The notes below the pieces were generated by a model. It was not told the origin of the DNA, searched no databases, and was given only the letters and a program-made list of their open reading frames with translations. A program made the position numbers and the translations under genes. A stretch of DNA of 64,000 nt from Sphingomonas sp. 28-66-16. Its GTDB lineage: Bacteria; Pseudomonadota; Alphaproteobacteria; Sphingomonadales; Sphingomonadaceae. Numbering within the stretch: position 1 is the first letter of the stretch; the number at the start of each line of letters is the position of its first letter. Location: assembly GCA_002281485.1 (NCBI GenBank), contig NCGF01000012.1, positions 1 to 64,000 of the forward strand. Direction: 5' to 3'. Positions 34,139 through 42,438 of this stretch are shown piece after piece.

Positions 34139-35349
34139 CCCGCGACGAAGCACGCGCGCGCGACGCCGCTGATCCGTTGCGCGAATTCCGCGACCGATTC
34201 GCGCTGCCCGAAGGGGTCATCTATCTCGACGGCAACTCGCTCGGCCCGCTTCCCCGCGCGACCGCGCCGGCGATTGCCGATGCGGTCGCCCGGCAATGGG
34301 GCGACAGGCTGATCCGCAGCTGGAACGAGGGCTGGATCGACGCGCCGACGCGGATCGGCGACAAGATCGCACCGCTTATCGGCGCCCGCGCGGGCGAAGT
34401 CATCGCTTGCGATTCGACCTCGGTCAATCTGTTCAAGCTGATCGTCGCCGCGCTGCGCGTCGATCCGGCACGAACCGTGATCGTCAGCGAAAGCGGCAAT
34501 TTCCCGACCGATCTCCATATCGCCGAGGGCGCGATCGGCTGCGTGCCGGGCGCGACGCTACGCGCCGTACCGCGCGACGCGCTGGCCGACGCAATCGACG
34601 ACCGAACCGCCCTGTTGCTGCTTACCCATGTCCATTACAAGACCGCCGAGCGCTTCGACATGGCCGCGTGGACCCGACGCGCGCACGCCGCCGGCGCGCT
34701 GACATTGTGGGATCTCAGCCACAGCGCCGGCGCGGTGCCGGTCGATCTTGGCGGGGCGAACGCCGATCTGGCGGTCGGCTGCGGCTATAAATATCTCAAT
34801 GGCGGGCCCGGCGCGCCTGCCTATCTGTATGTCGCCGATCGGCTCCAGGCGCGGATGACGAATCCGCTGTCGGGCTGGATGGGGCACGCCGCGCCGTTCG
34901 GTTTCGCCGATGCCTATGCGCCGGCCCCCGGCATCCGGCGCTGGCTGACCGGTACGCCACCGGTGCTTGGCATGGCGGCGCTCGAAATCGGGGTCGATCT
35001 GATGCGCGCCGCCGATCCGGCGGCGCTTGCCGCCAAAAGCGCCTCCTTGTTCGATGCCATGCATGCGATCGGCTCGACGCTCGGCCTCGAATGCGTGAGC
35101 CCGGTCGATCCGGCCGCACGGGGCAGCCACATCAGTTTTCGCCACCCGCATGCCTATGCGCTGTGTCAGGCGCTGATCGCCGAGGGGGTGATCGGCGATT
35201 TTCGCGATCCCGACATACTCCGGCTCGGGCTGACGCCGCTGTATTTGCGCTATCAGGACATCCTCGATGCCGGGGCGACGCTTGCCGTCATCCTCGCCGA
35301 GGAACGCTATCGCCGCCCCGAATTCTCAAAGCGGCACGCCGTTACCTGA
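34135..35349 (+). CDS. kynU: Kynureninase
   Basis: 404 residues; PLP enzyme cleaving kynurenine to anthranilate and alanine. Blocks include YLDGNSLGPLPRATAPAI, NEGWIDAPTRIGDKIAPLIG, CDSTSVNLFKLIVAALR, SESGNFPTDLHI, WDLSHSAGAVPVDL and the Schiff-base lysine region GCGYKYLNGGPGAPAY. Length is normal. The start overlaps the upstream hydrolase stop. kynA (tryptophan dioxygenase) is not in the window. Confidence 0.94.
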   Translation: MTRDEARARDAADPLREFRDRFALPEGVIYLDGNSLGPLPRATAPAIADAVARQWGDRLIRSWNEGWIDAPTRIGDKIAPLIGARAGEVIACDSTSVNLFKLIVAALRVDPARTVIVSESGNFPTDLHIAEGAIGCVPGATLRAVPRDALADAIDDRTALLLLTHVHYKTAERFDMAAWTRRAHAAGALTLWDLSHSAGAVPVDLGGANADLAVGCGYKYLNGGPGAPAYLYVADRLQARMTNPLSGWMGHAAPFGFADAYAPAPGIRRWLTGTPPVLGMAALEIGVDLMRAADPAALAAKSASLFDAMHAIGSTLGLECVSPVDPAARGSHISFRHPHAYALCQALIAEGVIGDFRDPDILRLGLTPLYLRYQDILDAGATLAVILAEERYRRPEFSKRHAVT

Positions 35350-35410
35350 TCTTCGATTGGTCGTTAACCAAATCTACGCTATTTCGCGTCGCGGCTTGGG
35401 GGAGAGCGAC

Positions 35411-36325
35411 ATGCGAGTCGGGGCTTGGGGTGCGGCACTGCTGGTGCTGAGTGGATGTTCGCCGATCGACGCCAGCAAAGCAGGGGCCGACGCCGCGCCG
35501 GTGGCAGGCCTGGCGGCGCGCGCGCAGGCGGGCAGCGTCTTCAACGGCGCCGACTATGATTATCTCTACGCCTTCCGTTTGCCGGCAGCGCGAATCGCGA
35601 AGTTGCAGGACAGCCATATCCGCGGCTGCGACCAGCTCGGCACCGCGAGGTGCCGGGTGACGGCGGTGCGCTATCACGTCGCCGACGATAATTCGGTGGC
35701 GGCGGTGCTCGCCTTGCAGCTCGATCCGGCGCTGGCGCGCGGCTTCGGCCGGGCGGCGACCGCGGTGGCGACGTCGACCGGCGGCCTGCTCGTCGATGCG
35801 CAGGTCGCCAGCGGCGCCGGCGCGGGCCATGGCAGCGGCATCGTCGCCAGGCTGCGCGCCGAAACCGCGTCGATCGACGCATCGCTCAAAAATGCCACCA
35901 GCGACGACCAGCGCCGCGCCGCGCTGGACAAACAGGCGCGGCTCCGCGCGGCGATCGCGACGATCGGCGAAGTCGATCAGGCCGCGACCCAAAGCGCCGC
36001 GACCACGCCGATGCTGATCACCTACAGCTCGGGCAATGCCGTGCCCGTGCTCGGCGGATCGGCCAGCGCGACCTTCGACAATGCCGGCGAGACCTTTCTG
36101 CAATCGCTCGCGTCACTGACCCAGGTGCTCGCCGGGATCGGCCCATGGCTGCTGCTGCTGCTCGGCGGTGCGCTGCTGCTGCGGCGCGTCGTCAATCCCG
36201 AGCCCGCCGCCGAGGAGCGCGCGATCGGCGTGCCGCTGCCGCCCGAGGACACCAACCGCAATGTCATCCAGCGCTGGTTCTCGCGTGAGCCCCAGCATGA
36301 CGAGCACCCCGAGAACGTCAACTAG
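35411..36325 (+). CDS. Lipoprotein with C-terminal membrane helix
   Basis: 304 residues. Starts [20 protein letters not shown], a lipoprotein signal with lipobox LSGC. The centre is Ala-rich and helical, with a likely coiled coil (residues ~170-220, [13 protein letters not shown]...). A single strong hydrophobic segment ([17 protein letters not shown]) lies near the C terminus, followed by a charged tail. This two-anchor plan resembles DUF4349 proteins, but I would not assign it firmly. GGGGGAGAGCGAC precedes the ATG. It is 61 bases after kynU. Confidence 0.75.
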   Translation: MRVGAWGAALLVLSGCSPIDASKAGADAAPVAGLAARAQAGSVFNGADYDYLYAFRLPAARIAKLQDSHIRGCDQLGTARCRVTAVRYHVADDNSVAAVLALQLDPALARGFGRAATAVATSTGGLLVDAQVASGAGAGHGSGIVARLRAETASIDASLKNATSDDQRRAALDKQARLRAAIATIGEVDQAATQSAATTPMLITYSSGNAVPVLGGSASATFDNAGETFLQSLASLTQVLAGIGPWLLLLLGGALLLRRVVNPEPAAEERAIGVPLPPEDTNRNVIQRWFSREPQHDEHPENVN

Positions 36326-36456
36326 TCCCCAGCGCGATTGCGCCCCTATCGTGCTTTCGGTATAGCGGTGGTTCACGCCCCGGCCCGCGCGACGCTAACG
36401 TTCGCGTTGCCGGGGCAGATTATTTTAGTCATCCTTTTCTCAAAGGTACCGCCGCC

Positions 36457-37236
36457 ATGGCTCGCCGCCGCCAAATCTACGAAGGCAAGGCCAAGATCCT
36501 CTACGAGGGCCCCGAACCCGGCACGCTGATCCAGTATTTCAAGGACGACGCGACCGCCTTCAACGCCCAGAAAAAGGGCACGATCAGCGGCAAGGGTGTG
36601 CTCAACAACCGGATTTCGGAGCATGTCTTCACGTTGCTGGCGACGATCGGCGTGCCGACGCACTTCATTCGCCGTCTCAACATGCGCGAGCAACTCATTC
36701 GCCAGGTGGAGATCGTGCCGATCGAGGTGGTCGTGCGCAACGTCGCGGCGGGATCGCTCAGCAAGCGGCTCGGGATCGAGGAAGGCACGCAGCTGCCGCG
36801 CACGATCATCGAATATTTCTACAAGGACGATGCCCTCGGCGATCCGATGATCACCGACGAGCATATCTCGTGCTTCGGCTGGGCGAGCCAGGAGGAAATG
36901 CACGACATCGCCGACATGGCGATCCGGGTGAACGATTTCCTGTGCGGGCTGTTTGCCGGGATCGGCATCCGACTGGTCGATTTCAAGCTCGAATTCGGAC
37001 GAATCTGGGACAATGACTATGCCCGGATCATCCTAGCCGACGAGATCAGCCCCGATGGCTGCCGGCTATGGGACATGGAAAGCGGCGAGAAGCTCGACAA
37101 GGATCGCTTCCGCCGTGATCTCGGCGGCGAGGTCGAGGCCTATCAGGAAGTCGCGCGCCGGCTCGGCCTGTTGCCCGAAGGCGCCGACAACGCGGTGCTC
37201 GATCTCGAAAGCCATCGCAAGCGGCGCGGCAAATAG
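36457..37236 (+). CDS. purC: SAICAR synthetase
   Basis: 259 residues; joins aspartate to CAIR in step 8 of purine synthesis. Sequence starts [20 protein letters not shown] with the ATP loop, then [40 protein letters not shown] and [12 protein letters not shown], all family hallmarks. It is followed by a small convergent ORF and then purS and purQ. The 131 bases upstream show no recognisable riboswitch. Confidence 0.96.
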   Translation: MARRRQIYEGKAKILYEGPEPGTLIQYFKDDATAFNAQKKGTISGKGVLNNRISEHVFTLLATIGVPTHFIRRLNMREQLIRQVEIVPIEVVVRNVAAGSLSKRLGIEEGTQLPRTIIEYFYKDDALGDPMITDEHISCFGWASQEEMHDIADMAIRVNDFLCGLFAGIGIRLVDFKLEFGRIWDNDYARIILADEISPDGCRLWDMESGEKLDKDRFRRDLGGEVEAYQEVARRLGLLPEGADNAVLDLESHRKRRGK

Positions 37237-37252
37237 CGCTTGGGTTTCCGGG

Positions 37253-37402
37253 TCAGCCCTTGACGCGGAATCCGCAGACGATGCCGAAGATGAAGCTGCT
37301 GAACAGCGCCAGCTGGACATGCCCGGTCGGATCGGACCAGCCGAAATATTGCCCGCCAAAGGCGAACAAAGCGACGAACAAGATCATTGCCAGCCCGGCC
37401 AT
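37253..37402 (-). CDS. Small two-helix membrane protein
   Basis: 49 residues: MAGLAMILFVALFAFGGQYF, then a polar turn (WSDPTGHV) and a second helix (LALFSSFIFGIVCGFRV). GGGGAG lies seven bases before the ATG at 37402, which decides the start. A longer frame to 37507 lacks such a signal. Family unknown. It sits convergent with purC and divergent from purS, breaking the pur cluster. Confidence 0.6.
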   Translation of the reverse strand: MAGLAMILFVALFAFGGQYFGWSDPTGHVQLALFSSFIFGIVCGFRVKG

Positions 37403-37542
37403 CGTGCGACTCCCCTGCCATTGCCTGCGCTCCATGGCGCATCGGGAAACCTGTGCCTCGCCGGTAAACAATCGATGAAGGTTGCAGCCGGACGGGCGCC
37501 CCGGCATAGCGAATCGACGTTACCAAAGGATTCACGTCACCG

Positions 37543-37773
37543 ATGAAACGCCGCATCATCGTCACGCTCAAGCCCGGGGTCCTCGATCCGCAGGGAAAGG
37601 CCATCCAGAAGGCGCTCGCCGGGCTCGGATTCGACGGCATCAACGACGTGCGCGCCGGCAAGCTGATCGAGCTCGACGTCGCCGACGATACCAGCGACGC
37701 CGCGATCGACGAAATGTGCCGCAAGCTGCTCGCCAACACCGTCATCGAGAATTACCGGATCGAGCAAGCGTGA
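37543..37773 (+). CDS. purS: Phosphoribosylformylglycinamidine synthase subunit PurS
   Basis: 76 residues; the small dimeric subunit that bridges PurL and PurQ in step 4 of purine synthesis. The sequence [20 protein letters not shown] is the family N terminus, with [18 protein letters not shown] and [17 protein letters not shown]. Its stop overlaps the purQ GTG start (GTGA), indicating coupled translation in a 1:1-type complex. The presence of purS means the large subunit, outside this window, should be the short PurL. Confidence 0.96.
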   Translation: MKRRIIVTLKPGVLDPQGKAIQKALAGLGFDGINDVRAGKLIELDVADDTSDAAIDEMCRKLLANTVIENYRIEQA

Positions 37774-38438
37774 AGGCGGCGGTCATCGTCTTTCCCGGAT
37801 CGAACTGCGACCGCGACATGGCGGTCGCGCTCGAAGCGGTGACCGGCACCCGCCCGGCGATGGTCTGGCACGGCGAGACGGCGCTGCCCGACGGCACCGG
37901 GCTGATCGCGCTGCCCGGGGGCTTTTCCTATGGCGATTATCTGCGCTGCGGCGCGATCGCGGCACGATCGGCGATCATCCCGGCGATTATCGCCGCCGCC
38001 GAGGCGGGCGTGCCCGTGCTCGGGGTGTGCAACGGGTTTCAGGTGCTGACCGAAATCGGGCTGCTCCCCGGCGCGCTGATGCGCAACGACGGACTCGATT
38101 TCGTCTGCCGCGACGTCGCGCTGACCGTCGACAACGCCCGGAGCGCCTTCACCAGCCGCTACGCGAGCGGCGAGCGGGTGATCTTTCCGGTTGCGCATCA
38201 TGACGGCAATTATTTCGCCGATGCCGAGACGCTGGACCGGCTCGAGGGCGACGGCCGCGTCGCGTTCCGCTATGCCGAGCCCGTCAACGGCTCGGCGCGG
38301 CAGATCGCCGGCGTGCTCAATGCCGGCGGCAATGTGCTGGGCATGATGCCGCACCCCGAGCGCCGGATTGAGGCTGCCCATGGCGGCGCTGACGGGCGGC
38401 GCCTGTTCGAGGGACTGCTGGAGATGGTTGCGGCTTAG
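37770..38438 (+). CDS. purQ: Phosphoribosylformylglycinamidine synthase subunit PurQ
   Basis: 222 residues; glutaminase subunit giving ammonia to PurL. Class I amidotransferase motifs: [20 protein letters not shown], the nucleophile Cys in [13 protein letters not shown], and the His-Glu pair in [18 protein letters not shown] start at 37770 overlaps purS. The C terminus ends about 80 bases before the toxin-antitoxin promoter, with no clear terminator seen. Confidence 0.96.
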   Translation: MKAAVIVFPGSNCDRDMAVALEAVTGTRPAMVWHGETALPDGTGLIALPGGFSYGDYLRCGAIAARSAIIPAIIAAAEAGVPVLGVCNGFQVLTEIGLLPGALMRNDGLDFVCRDVALTVDNARSAFTSRYASGERVIFPVAHHDGNYFADAETLDRLEGDGRVAFRYAEPVNGSARQIAGVLNAGGNVLGMMPHPERRIEAAHGGADGRRLFEGLLEMVAA

Positions 38439-38490
38439 CGCCTCTCCCGATCATCTCCCGCATCGCTTGCTTGGGCAGATCGAAAAGCAC

Positions 38491-38507
38491 GTTGCTACCG
38501 TAGCAAC
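38491..38507. promoter_or_regulatory. Perfect palindrome upstream of the toxin-antitoxin pair
   Basis: GTTGCTACCGTAGCAAC is an 8-1-8 perfect inverted repeat ending ten bases before the antitoxin ATG. Position and symmetry fit an autoregulatory operator bound by the antitoxin/toxin complex, as is usual for Phd/YefM-type pairs. The site leaves little room for a Shine-Dalgarno beyond GGAGTG at 38508-38513. Confidence 0.75.
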
Positions 38508-38517
38508 GGAGTGCGCT

Positions 38518-38766
38518 ATGGGTATCATGTCGGTCCGCGAATTGAACGCCAACATCTCCAGAGCATTGGCGATGGTCGAAGCGGGCGAGACGCTGGATAT
38601 CACCCGCAACGGGAAGGTCGTCGCCGAACTGCGCCCCAAACCGATCGTTCGCGATGAAGCCTGGTGGCGCCTCCACGAAGCCAGCACGGCATTCCTTGAG
38701 CACGGCGTGCCGCTCGGTCTCGGCAAGGTCACCGAACAGGACAAATATGGCGATGCCGATCGGTGA
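38518..38766 (+). CDS. Phd/YefM-type antitoxin
   Basis: 82 residues starting MGIMSVRELNANISRALAMV, the DNA-binding N terminus of prevent-host-death antitoxins. ETLDITRNGKVVAELRPKP follows, and the C-terminal part (WWRLHEASTAFLEHGVPLG) would wrap the toxin. GGAG lies just before the ATG. Its stop overlaps the toxin GTG (GTGA), keeping antitoxin and toxin coupled. A perfect palindrome immediately upstream is the probable operator. Confidence 0.88.
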   Translation: MGIMSVRELNANISRALAMVEAGETLDITRNGKVVAELRPKPIVRDEAWWRLHEASTAFLEHGVPLGLGKVTEQDKYGDADR

Positions 38767-39236
38767 CGGCGACGATTGACTCCAATGTCCTGATCTACGC
38801 ACTCGACAATACCGATCCCCCGCGGCGGGCAGTGGCCTGCGAGGTCGTCAGGCTGGCGATGCTTGGGGATGTCGTGCTGACCGCGCAGGCGATCGGCGAG
38901 ACGATGAAGGTCGTTCGGGCGAAGGGTGGTCGTTACGCCCCCGAGGCCCTCAGCGAAATCGAACGCTGGACGGCGCTGTTTCCGACCGAGGGCACCAATG
39001 CCAGCGACCTGCTGGCGGCGGCGCATTTCGCTGCACGCCATCAGCTGCAATTCTGGGACAGCGTGATCTGGCATGTCGCGCGCCGCCGCGGGGCGACATG
39101 GTTCGTGTCAGAAGGCCTGCAGGACGGCCAAGCGATCGACGGGATGACCATCATCAATCCCTTCGATCCCGCCAATCAGCCTCGCCTGCCCGCGATTTTG
39201 GCGCCCGACGGCGTAGCGATCACACCGAAGCCCTGA
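38763..39236 (+). CDS. PIN-domain toxin (VapC-like)
   Basis: 157 residues. PIN ribonuclease with the four acidic residues in place: D6 (ATIDSNVLIYALD), E46 (QAIGETMKV), D99 (FWDSVIWHVA) and D121 (LQDGQAI). It is paired with a Phd-type rather than VapB-type antitoxin, a known combination. Target RNA is unknown. The last ~25 residues extend beyond a minimal PIN domain. The 3' end overlaps the convergent transporter gene by 17 bases. Confidence 0.9.
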   Translation: MTATIDSNVLIYALDNTDPPRRAVACEVVRLAMLGDVVLTAQAIGETMKVVRAKGGRYAPEALSEIERWTALFPTEGTNASDLLAAAHFAARHQLQFWDSVIWHVARRRGATWFVSEGLQDGQAIDGMTIINPFDPANQPRLPAILAPDGVAITPKP

Positions 39237-39951
39237 ACGGCGTAAAGTCCGTTCCCTCGTCGAACACGTCGACGCCTTCGCGGCGCTTGAGGAAATCGAC
39301 CACCAGATAGGTCACTGGCGTCAGGATCGCTTCCCAGCTGACCTTGAGCACCCATTGCGTCACCAGCACCTTGATCACCAGCGCGTTGGTCCAGCCTTCA
39401 GCCCCCCAGAAGGCAAGCGGATAGAAGATCAGGCTGTCGACCGCCTGCCCCGCCACCGTCGAGCCGATCGTGCGGGTCCACAGCATCCTGCCCCCCGTCC
39501 ACACCTTCATCCGGGCCATGACGTAGGAATTGACGAACTCGCCCGCCCAGAACGCGCACACCGAGGCGAAGACGATCCGCGGCACCTGGCCAAAGATCAC
39601 TTCATAGGCGGCCTGGTTCTTCCAGTCGGGCGCGGGCGGCAGCGCGACGACGATGAACGACATGAACGCCATGAACAGCACCGCGACCGTCCCGGCCCAG
39701 ATCACCCGGCGCGCGCGGGCATAGCCATAGACTTCGGTCAGCACGTCGCCGATCACATAGGAGATCGGGAAGAACAGGATGCCGGCGCCGAACGGCCAAT
39801 AGCCAACACCCGGCAGCCAGATCTGCGCGACCTTGCCCGCGCCGATCACGTTCGACAGCAGGATGATCGCGACGAACGCCGCCATCACGAAATCATAATA
39901 GCGAAACGGCTCGTGCCCGAGCGATTGCGCCGAAACCGATTGCACCGCCAT
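39220..39951 (-). CDS. Queuosine precursor transporter (YhhQ/QueT-like)
   Basis: 243 residues, six or so membrane segments: YYDFVMAAFVAIILLSNVIG, PFGAGILFFPISYVIGDVLTEVYG, VIWAGTVAVLFMAFMSFIVV and others. The family signature FFPISYVIGDVLTEVYGYARAR and VFASVCAFWAGEFVNSYVMARMK, GQAVDSLIFYPLAFWG are clear. YhhQ imports the preQ0/preQ1 precursors of queuosine. The ATG at 39951 is used; the longer frame runs to 40071, across tRNA-Arg. It is divergent from the tRNA gene. Confidence 0.92.
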   Translation of the reverse strand: MAVQSVSAQSLGHEPFRYYDFVMAAFVAIILLSNVIGAGKVAQIWLPGVGYWPFGAGILFFPISYVIGDVLTEVYGYARARRVIWAGTVAVLFMAFMSFIVVALPPAPDWKNQAAYEVIFGQVPRIVFASVCAFWAGEFVNSYVMARMKVWTGGRMLWTRTIGSTVAGQAVDSLIFYPLAFWGAEGWTNALVIKVLVTQWVLKVSWEAILTPVTYLVVDFLKRREGVDVFDEGTDFTPFRASV

Positions 39952-40043
39952 GCCCCGAACCCCGCCCAGCTGCCCATGATGAGACGCACGAGCTTTAACG
40001 GCGTTTCCCGACCGCGCAATTCCCGCTATCGACCGTATCGCGC

Positions 40044-40120
40044 GCGCCCGTAGCTCAGATGGATAGAGCACGAGACTTCTAATCTTGAGGCCGCTGGTTC
40101 GACTCCAGCCGGGCGCGCCA
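40044..40120 (+). tRNA. tRNA-Arg (anticodon TCT)
   Basis: A complete 77-base cloverleaf: acceptor GCGCCCG (40044-40050) pairs with CGGGCGC (40110-40116), D arm GCTC/GAGC, anticodon stem CGAGA/TCTTG with loop CTTCTAA (anticodon TCT at 40078-40080). The T arm is GCTGGTTCGACTCCAGC and CCA is encoded at 40118-40120. It reads AGA codons, which are rare at this GC content. A short inverted repeat (GGCTTTT/AAAAGCC) directly downstream may help end transcription. Confidence 0.97.
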
Positions 40121-40138
40121 GGCTTTTCCTTCGGCTGC

Positions 40139-40603
40139 TCAAAAGCCCAGGTCGCTCAGCCCCGGATGATCGTCGGGCCGGCGGCCCAACGGCCAGTGGA
40201 ATTTTCGGTCGGCGGCGTCGATCGGATGTTCGTTGATGCTGGCGAGGCGACGCGCCATCAGCCCGGCTTCGTCAAACTGCCAGTTCTCATTGCCATAGGC
40301 GCGAAACCAGTGGCCGCTGTCGTCGCGATATTCATAGGCGAAGCGCACCGCTATGCGGTTGCCTGCATGGGTCCAGACCTCCTTGATGAGCCGGTAGTCG
40401 AGCTCGCGCGCCCATTTACGGGTCAGGAACGCCGCGATCATGTCGCGCCCGGCGATGAACTCGGCGCGGTTCCGCCACTGGCTGTCGGGGGTATAGGCGA
40501 GCGCGACGCGCGCCGGGTCGCGGCTGTTCCAGGCGTCTTCGGCGAGGCGCGCCTTTTCGGCGGCGGTCGCGTCGGTGAAGGGCGGCAAGGGCGGTCGGCT
40601 CAT
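40139..40603 (-). CDS. DUF1348/SnoaL-like protein
   Basis: 154 residues with NTF2-like fold features: [78 protein letters not shown] and [18 protein letters not shown]. This is the DUF1348 pattern; function is not established. The ATG overlaps the stop of the upstream PPOX gene (ATGA). It is last in the four-gene minus-strand operon facing the LysR regulator. Confidence 0.88.
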   Translation of the reverse strand: MSRPPLPPFTDATAAEKARLAEDAWNSRDPARVALAYTPDSQWRNRAEFIAGRDMIAAFLTRKWARELDYRLIKEVWTHAGNRIAVRFAYEYRDDSGHWFRAYGNENWQFDEAGLMARRLASINEHPIDAADRKFHWPLGRRPDDHPGLSDLGF

Positions 40604-41217
40604 GATGTTTCTCCGAAGCGGGTCTTGAGGGTCGCGAGTTCGGCTTCGAGCGCGGCGATGCGAATGTCGCGCTGGTTCAGGGCCGCGCTGACATCGGCGG
40701 CGTCGATCTTTTGAGGGATATGCTGCGGACAATTGATGTCCCATGCTTCGATCTCGAACAGCATCGCCTGTTCGCCCCTCGCGCGGTAATCATCGGGCAT
40801 CAGCCGGGCGATCGTCGCGGGGTCGTCGCTGATCCGCGCGCGGCCCCACAGCTTGATGCGGCGCCTATGCGCATAATCCATCAGGAACAGGAACGCCTTG
40901 TCGTTCTCGGCGAGATTGCCGGTCGAGACATATTGCCGGTTGCCGACATAGTCTGCCCAGCCGATGAGCCCTGGTGCCAGCACGCGGATGAACCCCTTCG
41001 GCCCGCCGCGATGCTGGGCATAGGGTTGCCCGGCGGCATTGGCGGTGGCAAGATAAGCGGTATCGACGCTGCTCAGAAACGCCACGAGATGCTCGTCGAT
41101 GTCGATACGAAAGCCACCCTGCGCCTCGATCCGGGCATAGTTCGCGCGCGAACCGCGGGCGGTCTGGATTGCCTTGACGGCAGGCGTGAAGGCGATGTCG
41201 CTCGAGGGGCCTAGCAT
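40600..41217 (-). CDS. Pyridoxamine 5'-phosphate oxidase-family protein
   Basis: 205 residues. Split-barrel flavin-binding fold: [64 protein letters not shown]. The C-terminal ~45 residues form a helix with heptad-like spacing ([25 protein letters not shown]), a probable coiled coil for oligomerisation. Members bind FMN, F420 or heme and reduce or detoxify small molecules. CAGGGAG precedes the ATG at 41217. Confidence 0.88.
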   Translation of the reverse strand: MLGPSSDIAFTPAVKAIQTARGSRANYARIEAQGGFRIDIDEHLVAFLSSVDTAYLATANAAGQPYAQHRGGPKGFIRVLAPGLIGWADYVGNRQYVSTGNLAENDKAFLFLMDYAHRRRIKLWGRARISDDPATIARLMPDDYRARGEQAMLFEIEAWDINCPQHIPQKIDAADVSAALNQRDIRIAALEAELATLKTRFGETS

Positions 41218-41279
41218 GTCGGTTCTCCCTGGCTTGAAGGAACAGGCGGTGCCGCCCCACGGGCGGCACCGCCCCACAC

Positions 41280-41744
41280 TCATTTTGCCGGCACGTAATC
41301 GAAACTGCCGGGCTGGACGATGAAGAACAGGCAGTCGCTGGTCGACAGGCAGGCCGTGACATGGGCTTCCTCGCCGCGCTGGAACCAGTAGGAGCCGACC
41401 GGCAGCGGCTTGGACGGCGCGCCGACCGGGCCGTTGGCGCCGATGCCCTCGATCACCACCGCGTAATAATCCTGCGTGTGGATGTGGGCAGGGCTGACGA
41501 AGCCGGCGGGCATGCGGATGAAGGTGCCGTGGCGGCCATGTTGCAGATCGCCGTATGCGGGGCCCGCGCGCAGCTCGCCGACTTCGGTCTTCACGCCGGA
41601 ACCGAAGAACCTGATATCATCGGCAGGGACACTGACCGAGGTGCCTTCATGAGGAGGATGGGCAGGAGTCGATCGCGCAACGGCGAGACCGCTGGCGAGC
41701 AGGGTTGCCGACACAAGGGCGGCGATGGCGGGCTTATGGAACAT
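41280..41744 (-). CDS. Exported cupin-domain protein
   Basis: 154 residues. Begins MFHKPAIAALVSATLLASGLAVA, a signal peptide, so it is exported. The cupin (RmlC-like, DUF4437-type) barrel has HGRHGTFIRMPAGFVSPAHIHT with His metal ligands and GSYWFQRGEEAHVTACLS. Two C-terminal Cys (TACLSTSDCLF) may form a disulfide. It may bind a metal and a small ligand in the periplasm. It follows the carboxymuconolactone decarboxylase-like gene by 26 bases. Confidence 0.85.
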   Translation of the reverse strand: MFHKPAIAALVSATLLASGLAVARSTPAHPPHEGTSVSVPADDIRFFGSGVKTEVGELRAGPAYGDLQHGRHGTFIRMPAGFVSPAHIHTQDYYAVVIEGIGANGPVGAPSKPLPVGSYWFQRGEEAHVTACLSTSDCLFFIVQPGSFDYVPAK

Positions 41745-41770
41745 GATGCTCTCGCTTCGAAGGGAGTGGA

Positions 41771-42322
41771 TCAGGCGGCCTGGCGAGCCTCGACGAGGGG
41801 AAAGTCGATCTCGGTCTGGAAGACTTCGTTGAAGAAGTTGGTCCAGACATTGAGCGCGACGTGCTGGACGATCTCGATCACCTGAGCGTCGGTGTAGCCG
41901 GCGCGCTTGACGGCGGCGAAATCGCTGTCGCCGATGTGGCCCCGGTCCCTGGCAACTTTGGCGGCGAAGCGAACGGCGGCATCGGCCCTGGGGTCGTTCG
42001 ACGCACCGTGGCGATTGGCGGTGATCTCGGCATCGTCGAGATGCGCGAGGGCGCGGCCAAGATAGGTGTGCGCCGAAAGGCAATAATTGCAGCCATTCAT
42101 CTCGGCGACGGCGAGCGCGATCCGCTCGCGGGTCGCGGCGGGCAGGCTGCCCTTGGCGAGCGCGCCCGACAGGCCGAGATAGCCTTCGAGCGCCTGCGGA
42201 CTCGTCGAAATGGCGCGGAACATGTTGGGGACGCTGCCAAGTTGCCGTGCGACGGCATCGAGCATCGGGCGCGAGGCTTCGGGGGCGTCAGCGACGGTCG
42301 CGGGGGTGGTGATACGGGTCAT
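41771..42322 (-). CDS. Carboxymuconolactone decarboxylase/AhpD-like protein
   Basis: 183 residues. The AhpD-like core is VAEMNGCNYCLSAHTYLGRA, with the C-x2-C and downstream His of a peroxidase-like redox active site. The rest fits the CMD family (PNMFRAISTSPQALEGYLGL; GYTDAQVIEIVQHVALNVWTNFFNEV). It probably handles peroxide or alkyl-hydroperoxide stress. First gene of the four-gene operon, divergent from the LysR regulator, with the palindrome at 42418-42432 in the shared upstream region. Confidence 0.92.
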   Translation of the reverse strand: MTRITTPATVADAPEASRPMLDAVARQLGSVPNMFRAISTSPQALEGYLGLSGALAKGSLPAATRERIALAVAEMNGCNYCLSAHTYLGRALAHLDDAEITANRHGASNDPRADAAVRFAAKVARDRGHIGDSDFAAVKRAGYTDAQVIEIVQHVALNVWTNFFNEVFQTEIDFPLVEARQAA

Positions 42323-42417
42323 GGCGTAATTCCTTTCGGGTGCGGCCCTGCCGGCCGGTGCCCCCTAGCTAGTCGCTTCCATTCTCGCGCAGCAGATAGT
42401 AGTTTCGAGACCTTCCC

Positions 42418-42432
42418 TTCCATAATATGGAA
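42418..42432. promoter_or_regulatory. Palindrome in the divergent CMD/LysR promoter region
   Basis: TTCCATAATATGGAA is a 7-1-7 perfect inverted repeat, about 95 bases from the CMD gene start and directly before the regulator. LysR proteins typically bind a T-n11-A type palindrome near their own gene; this one fits. It includes an ATG at 42427 that could start the regulator, but the next ATG at 42439 would leave the site in the leader. Confidence 0.6.
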
Positions 42433-42438
42433 TGTTCG

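Noticed and set aside
36326-36456. Purine riboswitch before purC
   Set aside because: No conserved core or long leader structure seen; the spacer is short and unremarkable.
40121-40147. GGCTTTT/AAAAGCC stem-loop after tRNA-Arg as a terminator
   Set aside because: No T run follows on either strand and it overlaps the stop of the convergent gene; too weak to list as a feature.
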